A stretch of 64,000 nt of DNA, taken from NCBI GenBank assembly GCA_037447655.1, contig JBBHKE010000210.1, positions 22,960 to 86,959 on the forward strand, read 5' to 3'. Every line of letters starts with the position of its first letter. Positions within the stretch are counted from its first letter, which is position 1. This DNA is from Zygnema cylindricum (lineage: Eukaryota; Streptophyta; Zygnematophyceae; Zygnematales; Zygnemataceae). Shown in pieces: positions 57,016-64,000 of this stretch. Below the pieces are notes generated by a model. It was not told the DNA's origin. It saw nothing but the letters and a program-made list of their open reading frames with translations, and did no database searches. A program made the position numbers and the translations under genes.

Positions 57016-58013
57016 TGTAATTATGTGTCCCCCATTCGATCACTGAATTCAGGAAGCCTCTAGATAGCTTTTGGCTAGCCCTCTTTCAATTTGCATCACT
57101 ACTACCCAAACAAGCAAATAGACAATCTGACTGCACCCTTGTGTAGTCTGGACTCCCCTAAGTCCACAGCAAAAATAATAATTGAAAATGCCCAACCAGG
57201 CAATTAATTATCAAGTGGCGAAGATGCCAATATTTATACAAGCTTGTTGGGAGAGTTGCGGCTACCTCCTCAATCCTCTAAGTCCTAAACCCTTCTCACA
57301 ACCCCTATCTACTGATGTACGAACTTATCAGAAGACTGTACAGTACAGAAAGGTACTAGGGCCGATGTACTTTCTGTACGGCCTGTATACGACAAGGCCA
57401 TGGAGTGGACGTCTGTCTCCTCTAGACTTGTCACCGCGCTCCCCGGGATCCCTGTTTCCCAATAATATCTTGCCACGTGCCGACTGGTCATGTCATGTCC
57501 GAAAACCGCCAAGACGGCTAATCTGGGATCTCGGCGATAATGCGGACTGTCGGATCCAAAATGGCTTTTAATGTTCGCTGTCCAAAATAATAAATGTTCG
57601 GTACATTTGTTTCGTACGCACTAAAACTCAACTAGTTTCTATGTCCTTAATTTATTATTCTGTTGAACGAATTAATGATCTCGCTAATGTTTAAATAGCT
57701 ATCAAACACAATGTATCCTAACGGACTACTACGACAGACCGGTAAGAGCTGACGGCTACGCCTCGCTCTGCCGGTCGCAGGTTCGAGTTTTGCCAGACTC
57801 ATCTTTTTGTTGAGAGTGACTTAGGTCACTCTTTAGTCCTGCCTATGGAGCAGAGGCACCCATGGCTCCACCGCCCTCTCTCTCCTTCAGTGACTACAAC
57901 AAGTATGGGGGCTAGAGAGAGAAGGTGGAGGCAGGCTGCCTGTGCCTTTTCTTTTAGTTATTTGACCTAATTAAGACCTAGGAAATACCTTCCCTAAATC
58001 AGTGATTTCAGCA
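57016..58013 (-). repeat. 3' LTR of Copia-4
   Basis: 998 bp, starting TGCTGAAATCAC (TGTTGAAATCAC in the 5' copy) after an AAAGGGAG polypurine tract and ending ATAATTACA. It carries an antisense tRNA-like segment at 57739-57794 (CCGGTAAGAGCTGA, GGTTCGAGTTTTGCC). Confidence 0.92.
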
Positions 58014-58026
58014 CTCCCTTTATTTT

Positions 58027-59583
58027 CTAGTCTAATTTCAGTTTCTTTTTTAACCCACACTTTTCTCTACAGTATATTAACTTGGGAGATGGCACAGGTT
58101 TTGTCAACATATTAGCAACTGTTTCCCCATCACCTTTATACACCAGATTCACATTTTTGTTTTTAACTTTTTCCCTCACAAAACTCAATCTTATATTTAT
58201 ATGTTTAGCCTTGAAATGATGTTTTGGATTGGCTGCAATTGCAATTGCAGCTTGATTATCACAAAACACTTCATGCACTCCCTTCTTCATATACCCCTGT
58301 TCTTGCAATAAAGACTTGACCCACATAAGCTCTTTCACAGCAGAACAAGAGGCCATGTACTCAGCCTCTATAGTGGTCTGAACAACCATCTTTTGTTGCT
58401 TGCTACTCTAGTAGCAAGCACCTTCTCCCACATACAACACATACCCAGAGGTGCATCTTCTCATAGGTGCATCCCCATAACTTGCATCACTCCAGGTAGT
58501 GATGTCAGTGTGCTCCCCTCCCTAGTGTAACCATAACACCAAGTATCTCATGACTCTCTTGGCTGCCTCCCAGTCTCTCTTCCTAGGATCATTAAGACTC
58601 ATAATGAGGACTACAACAACTGCTGCTATATCCGGTCTAGTACAATTTATAAAGTAAATCAAGCTTCCTACAACCTGTCTGCACGGAATAAACTTCATAA
58701 ACTGTCTCTATTTTGGACTCATCTGATCATCTAGTATCATCACTCCTCCTTGTACACTCCCATCACTTACTTTCTTCAAGTCCATGGGAGTGGTACAACT
58801 GTTTTCCTTTTCCATCTGAAATTTCTTAAGCATATTTCCGATAGCTTCTTTCTGAGTTAGTGTGATTATCCTCTACCCCCTATCTCTTTCCATTTGAATT
58901 CCCAAAATATATTTAGACTCCTATGAATCCTTCATGTCAAATCTGCTCCTAAGATCTTTCTTTAGCTTATTGATCTTTTCCATGGACTTACTTAACACCA
59001 CCAAATCATCCACATATATTGCAATAAAAATCACACCATTTTCATCCTTAAATATATAAATAGAATGGTCAAAACTGATCCTAATATATCCTAGACGGGT
59101 GAGTAACTCATCTAGTTTATTGTTCCATTGTCTGGGAGCCTGCTTCAGTCCATATAAAGACTTTATGAGCCTGCAAACTTTTCTCTCCTCTCCTTCCTCT
59201 ACAAAACCCTCTGGCTGCCGTATGAAGATTTCTTCCTCTAGTTCACCGTTGAGGAAGGCGGTCTTGATATCCATCTGGTGAATTTCCATGTCTTCCGCTG
59301 CAGCTAGACTAAGGAGAATCCTTACAGATGGGAACCGAACCACAGGAGCAAAAGTCTCCTTATAATCTATCCCTTCTTTTTGGGTGAACCCCTTTGCTAC
59401 CAACCGAGCCTTATATCTCTCAATGGTATTATCTGGGTTCAGCTTCAATTTAAATACCCATTTGCACCCGATAGGTTTTTTGTCTGGAGGACAGTCCACT
59501 AGCTCCCAAGTATTCGCTTCCATGATGGAAATCATGTCATCATTTATGGCTCTGACCCATCGGTCTTTCTCCAGATTGTCCAT
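58027..59583 (-). pseudogene. Copia-4 reverse transcriptase and RNase H
   Basis: 59583-58921 is a 220-codon frame with WELVDCPPDKKPIGCKWVFK, RFPSVRILLSLAA, KTAFLNGELEEEIF, SLYGLKQAPRQWNNK and active site YVDD in IAIYVDDLVVLS. It stops at KDS* where LGEAKYILG would follow. After further breaks, 58389-58027 carries the RNase H end (TIEAEYMA, CDNQAAIAIAANP, HFKAKHINIRL, VANMLTKPVPSPK). It is inactive because of stops between the parts. Confidence 0.9.
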
Positions 59584-60371
59584 TGCCTCCGAGTATGACT
59601 GAGGCTCATCTGGGTGAGATAGCTTTGTTACCTTTTGAGCAGCCTGTTTATCTTGTAGTCTTTTGCTGCTCCTCCGTCCTCCTTCAAAGTCCGAAGCTGG
59701 AATGGAGGGAAGTCTTGGATTCCTCTACACAGTCTCATCAACTCCCCTATCCATGAAAACCGGTTCTAGCTCCTCTTCCTCTCTCTCCTCAAAGTGTGTA
59801 GAAATATGAGGAGATTCCGGTATATCTCCCCCATCTTGGATCTCCCTTGAATATGCAATCACGTTTTCACTTCTGTCTTTTTTGGGAAGATCTAAGTCAT
59901 CCTCACTCTCGGACTCAAAACTGATTATGATTTTCTTACTGTATTTGAAGGGATCAAATGATTCCCTTCATCCATGACAACTAGGTGTTTAACCAGAATG
60001 ATATCTTGTTAAGCTAAGTCATAGACTCTATATCCCTTGACATCCTCATCGTATCCCACAAAATATCTCGGTTTTCCTTTAGCATCTAGTTTTCAGTTTT
60101 TCTTATCTATTTCAAGACTGTAAACTTGGCTACCGAATACTTTCAAGTGAGAGAAATCCCATTTCCTTCCTACCCATCTCTCATAAGGTGTCATTCCTTT
60201 GACGGCTGTAGTGAGGACTCTATTCTTAATGTAGTTAGCACGTTCATGGCTTCTGACCAAAATCTTCTTCCAATTTTCTTATCTGCCAACATACTACACA
60301 CACTATCTCCCAAAGTCCGGTCCAACCTCTCAGTTACCCCATTTTTTTTTTGGTTTATTCGGTATAGTTTT

Positions 60372-61302
60372 CTAATGCTGAACTCTCTTATCTCTCAAGT
60401 ATTCTTCAAACTGGTTAGGGGTGTACTCTCCCCCATTATCACTTCTTATTCTCTTAATGGGGATTCTGTGCAACTTTTCACTCCAGACTTGGTATTTTTT
60501 GAAGTACTTTGGTGTTTCATACTTTGTTTTCAGGAAGTAGACACTAGAATGTCTGGACCAATTATCATTAATTGTCAGCATATAACTCTTCCCCCCAACT
60601 GAAGGTACTCTTCCTGGTCCCCAGATATCTGTGTGAACGTGATCTAGTACTTTCTCACCTCTATATGTGGCAATTTTGGGAAAGGGAAGTCTGTGAGCCT
60701 TACCTTGGGCACAGCCACTACAATCATCCATCATTTCATTATCCCCAAACTAAATGCCTTCTACCACACCCAGCTTCTTCATTTCCCTCAGCCTATCAAA
60801 ATGCACATGCCCCAACCGCTTATGCCAGATCATCAAGCTCGGGACACCACCATAGTAAACACTCTTCTTTTCATTACTTAAGTTAAGCCTAAACATTCCT
60901 TGGCTACGCTTATTTGTTGTGAAGTAGACTTTATCTCCGTACTTAGCTGTAAAGACTCCCTTTCTAGTGAAGGTATCAAAATCCTTTTCATCTAATATAG
61001 AGGTAGACACAAGATTTTTACTCAGCTGAGGAATGTAGAGCACATCTGAGAAGGTGAGTATAGAAGTCTTACCCTCCACTAAAACTCTTAGATCTACCGA
61101 GCGCACTAGATCTGTGGTAAACTACTCTCCCATCCCCATACTCTATTTCTATAGTAAGGATCTTTCTTAGCTTAGTGAATAGGTGCCTGTCACGGCACAT
61201 ATACATGGATGCACCTGAATCGATGATCCATCCTTCTTTTGGAGCTTCCCGAATGGCTCCAAGAGCACACTTCTGTTTTCGAGGAATCTCCTTCTCCTCC
61301 AA
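60372..61302 (-). pseudogene. Copia-4 protease and integrase
   Basis: Protease motif GWIIDSGASMYMC (about 61230) follows IPRKQKCALGAIREAP. The pre-integrase segment is MIWHKRLGHVHFDRLREMKK. The integrase has CSGCAQGKAHRLPFPK, VHTDIWGPGRVPSVGGK and IKRIRSDNGGEYTPNQFEEY, with both Asp residues retained. Frames change at about 61090 and at 60735 (a stop in place of a codon before MMDDC). The C-terminal part (60370-59590) is in broken frames. Confidence 0.88.
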
Positions 61303-61309
61303 ATTCTCG

Positions 61310-62374
61310 TCAAGGAGAAGCTCCCCATCCTCCTCCTAAGAAGACTCGTCCTCCTCGGTCTCTCTTTTCACTCGTGTGACCACAAGTGCCTTTTTTTTCC
61401 CTTCTGGAAGAACCCCCTCCACGGTTTTCTTGGAGCCTCAACTTTGATAACTTGATGCAATCGGCTATGAAGTGTCCCGACTTTTTGGAGAAATGGCAAA
61501 GACCCATTGAAGTCAAGGGTTCTCCAGATTGATCCCCTTTGAAGCTATTGTACGGCTTCTTCGGATCCTTCCTCCACCATTCTGTTCTGGCAGCTAGAGC
61601 TTGAACGATCTTTCCTCCTCAGCGGATCTCGATGGTGTTCTCCTGCACGAGTATCATTCGGACCACGGTATTCCAATTCCAAGAAGTATCATCCATTACT
61701 TCCACTCGGTACACTATGTTTTCATACTCCTCAGGCAACTTCATGATGAGAGTGTTAACTTTCATCTTCATTGTGCCTGTCCATCCGGCACTCTCCATCT
61801 CCATATAAAGGCAAGAGAGATCATTACAATAATCTAACATCTTCCCTCCTTTGTAAGTATAACTCCCCAACCTTTGCTCCACCAGCTGGAGCTCCTGAAT
61901 GGTACCAGCTCTATAGATCTCCACTAAAGTCATCCACAATTCCTCGGCCTTGAAGATGTGAAGATGAGAGGTCGCCAAATCTTGAGTGAGGTGCCTTTGA
62001 ATGAAATGCCTGGCATTCATGTTGGTGTACTCCCACATTTGAATATCGTTTTCCTCGGTCTTCACAACCACTGCTTCGGGTGCCGTGGCAATAAGAGTAA
62101 GAGGTGTCTCCTTTCCTTTCCCATTTTCGGACACAATGCTATCCCCATCGTCTGTCTCCTCCGTTGGAGCAGATGCTGCTTAAGAAAACCTCACTCCATC
62201 AAACCTTGGTGGGGTCCCCTGAGATGGACGTTTCACTCGTCCACTGACGATACCCCAATATCGTTTTTCACACAATACCTCTGTCATCATGGCTTCCCAG
62301 TGAATGAACCCATATCCGTTGAAGATGAGCACCCTAGAGGGTGGGCCCATAACCTGTAATTTTGTGTCCCCCAT
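61310..62374 (-). pseudogene. Copia-4 Gag
   Basis: The frame starts in the LTR (62374, M-G-D-T-K-L-Q), passes the primer site (V-M-G-P-P) and continues RVLIFNGYGFIHWEAMMTEV to a TAA near 62180. It resumes in frame in 62134-61619 (WEYTNMNARHFIQRHL, YKGGKMLDYCNDLSCLYMEM, VNTLIMKLPEEYENIVYR), a UBN2-like Gag. The zinc knuckle in the next piece is damaged: the second Cys is replaced (CHFSKKSGHFIADC). It is closely related to the Copia-3 Gag. Confidence 0.88.
62343..62354 (-). other. Copia-4 primer-binding site, half-tRNA type
   Basis: A perfect GGTTATGGGCCC directly after the LTR end (TTACA). It is complementary to GGGCCCATAACC, the anticodon stem-loop sequence of initiator tRNA-Met. The ATG (62350-62348) is in the Gag frame. 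Confidence 0.85.
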
Positions 62375-63352
62375 TGGATCACTGAATTCAGGAAGCCTTT
62401 AGATAACTTTTGGCTAGCCCTCTTTCAATTTGGATCACTGCTACCCAAGTAGGCAAATAGACAATCTGACTGCACCCTTGTGCAGTCTGGACTCCCCTGA
62501 GTCCACAGCAAATATAATCACTGAAAATGCCCAACCAGGCAATTAATTATCAAGTGGCGAAGATGCCAATATTTATACAAGCTTGTTGGGAGAGTTGCGG
62601 CTACCTCCTCAATCCTCTAAGTCATAAACCCTTCTCACAACCCCTATCTACTGATGTACGAACCAATCAGAAGACTGTACAGTACAGAAAGGTACTAGGG
62701 TCGATGTACTTTCTGTACGGCCTGTATACGACAAGGCCATGGAGTGGACGTATGCCTCCTCTAGACTTGTCACTCTGCTCCCGGGATCCCTTTTTCCCAA
62801 TAATATCTTGCCACGTGTGGATTGGTCATGTCATGTTCAAAAACCGCCGAGGTGGCTATTCTGGGATACTGGCGATGATGCGGACCGTCGGATCCAAAAT
62901 GGCTTTTAATGTTCGCTGTCCAAAATAATAAATGTTCGGTACATTTGTTTCGTACGTACTAAAACTCAACTAGTTTCTATGTCCTTAATTTATTATTCTG
63001 TTGAACGAATTAATGATCTCGCTAATGTTTAAATAGCTATCAAACACAATGTATCCTAACGGACTACTACGACAGACCGGTAAGAGTTGACGGCTACGCC
63101 TCGCTCTGTCGGTCGGAGGTTTGAGTTTTTCCAAACTCAACCTTTTGGCTGAGAGTGACTTAAGTCACTCTTTAGTCCTGCCTATGGAGTTGAGGTAGCC
63201 ATGGCTCCACCGCCCTCTCTCTCCTTCATTGACTACAACAAGTATGGGGGCTAGAGAGAGAAGGTGGAGTCAGGTTGCGTGTGCTTTTTCTTTTAGTTAT
63301 TTGACCTAATTAAGACCTAGAAAATACCTTCCCTAAATCAGTGATTTCAACA
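62355..63352 (-). repeat. 5' LTR of Copia-4
   Basis: 998 bp, TGTTGAAATCAC to AAAATTACA. An ATG lies 20 nt before its end (62374). It carries an antisense tRNA-like segment at 63077-63132, less well kept than in the 3' LTR. Confidence 0.92.
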
Positions 63353-63357
63353 TGGTA

Positions 63358-64000
63358 ATATGTGAAGTAATAGGCCACATATTGCAAATAATAGAGCTGA
63401 ATTTTTGGCCAAAAGATGATACAAAGCAAATAATAGAGAAGCAAAAGTCAAAGTAACTGAAGAATGCGGAATGACTGTGCTATTTTTGGACCCAACGCCA
63501 AATATATATACGAAAACAAAAATTGTGGGAAAAATGGTGGGAAACCATATCCCATACTTTCGGTCGTCAAAATTTAAAATTTTAATATTTTGCGTTTGAA
63601 AAATTTTAGACGACACAAAGAAGGGGGGAAAGTTTCAAAAAGTTCGTTAGTTTTGAGAGGGGGGATATGCACGTGGTAAGCGGCGACGATTTTCATGAAA
63701 GAGACATGGTAACTGCCTGCTTCTAATTGAATCTACGGATCGGCTTTCGACTGGCGATGGGTATGACAAGCGCTTCGGGTGACGTCGTGCTGGAGCTGTA
63801 ATGTTTGCGTGGATATAAATTTGTCTACGTGTAAATTTGGGCGACCAATCACGAAATGCTTGAGATGAGGTGGTTGCCGAGATTGTACAGTTGGGACCAA
63901 TTTAGAATAAGAGTTTACTCTAATACGTCATTACATTAACGCTAATACCGGTCACAAGCTGGGGAGACACACGGAAGTGCATCCATTTTAGAATTAACAC
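63358..64000. other. 5' flank of the DDE transposon, no gene recognised
   Basis: The minus-strand frame at 63616-63347 runs without a stop into the transposase exon-1 frame once Copia-4 is removed in thought, so this may be 5' leader or upstream coding DNA. Its composition is hydrophobic and not convincing as protein. The last 380 bp show nothing recognisable. Confidence 0.35.

Larger units (their letters stand above)
51862..57043 (-). pseudogene. DDE_1-type DNA transposase, five segments, broken
   Basis: The transposase would cut and paste the element DNA. Exon 1 (to 56659) has LLVINWMIVDCHANGKERL and ends CGTACAA/GTAAGA. Exon 2 (53665-53186) has YQKARRWWVERV, KALPGRGRKELPW and ITRRWIQRFFEKH (helix-turn-helix part). 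Exon 3 (about 53055-52805) has ENMDETHLIVNMDNKKTLGF (first catalytic Asp). Exon 4 (52568-51862) has TGPKGWNDKTVF, IIFLDNCGGHNN (second Asp), PPCATHLVQPADSFVIFKIK and a C-terminal YFEGDEVPIP. Junction phases fit for exons 1-2 and 3-4. Damage: a stop after NV in exon 1, an extra base near 53030, TGA in FCY*TGPK, and two more stops (about 52228 and 52103). Copia-4 interrupts the 5' part at 57016. Confidence 0.82.
57016..63352 (-). mobile_element. Copia-4, full-length Ty1/Copia element
   Basis: 6337 bp with perfect TGGTA duplications (57011-57015 and 63353-63357). Minus-strand order: 5' LTR 63352-62355, primer site, gag, protease, integrase, RT, RNase H, 3' LTR 58013-57016. Both LTRs are 998 bp and almost identical, so the insertion is young relative to others here. 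Several stops disable the polyprotein. It sits in the 5' part of the DDE transposase pseudogene. Confidence 0.93.

Noticed and set aside
57739-57794. A functional tRNA gene
   Set aside because: A-box-like and B-box-like words are present, but I could not fold a full cloverleaf with a matching acceptor stem, and the block recurs at the same place in several LTRs.

Overview
The window looks like nuclear DNA of a green plant, probably a land plant outside the flowering plants; that placement is an inference. Two intron-containing host genes can be assembled from it. One encodes a plastid-targeted DUF493-type protein (minus strand, 2462-5879, five exons). The other encodes a Clot/TXNDC17-type thioredoxin-like protein (plus strand, 17457-21421, two exons). 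I find no bacterial genes, rRNA, CRISPR array or convincing functional tRNA gene.

Nearly everything else is transposable-element DNA in nested layers. From left to right: a truncated reverse-transcriptase element (795-1345); the DUF493 gene; a satellite-like tandem repeat (7250-7860); a solo Copia LTR inside a purine tract (8036-9099); a hAT-like element (10576-16982) split by Copia-1 (11102-16842, minus); the Clot gene, whose 3.4 kb intron holds two MITEs, a pentanucleotide repeat, a purine tract and a solo LTR; a decayed non-LTR-like RT element (21960-24980, minus); a cluster of TIR elements (25206-28116 and 33253-33973); an internally deleted Copia-3 (28247-32463) within a CGATATATCG-rich element; a solo LTR (36105-36973); a chromodomain Ty3/Gypsy element (37782-49560) whose 3' LTR is broken by a 1.3 kb solo LTR (44754-46044) and by Copia-2 (46086-49259); a DDE_1-type DNA transposon pseudogene (51862-57043, minus); and Copia-4 (57016-63352, minus), which sits in the 5' part of that transposon.

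Three observations stand out. First, the Copia LTRs seem to encode the Gag amino terminus. An ATG lies 20, 59 or 128 nt before the LTR end, always in the phase that reads through the primer-binding site. That site (GGTTATGGGCCC) matches the anticodon arm of initiator tRNA-Met, the half-tRNA priming type known from Drosophila copia, so the priming site itself contains an in-frame ATG. Second, a roughly 150-residue unrecognised domain centred on YHPWD, with a coiled coil after it, occurs both downstream of the Gypsy integrase-chromodomain ORF and in an ORF inside intron 1 of the DNA transposon. Third, one group of Copia LTRs carries an antisense tRNA-like segment with A-box-like and B-box-like motifs.

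Frames, splice sites, terminal repeats and target-site duplications were read by eye. Family names rest on recognised motifs, not on database searches.
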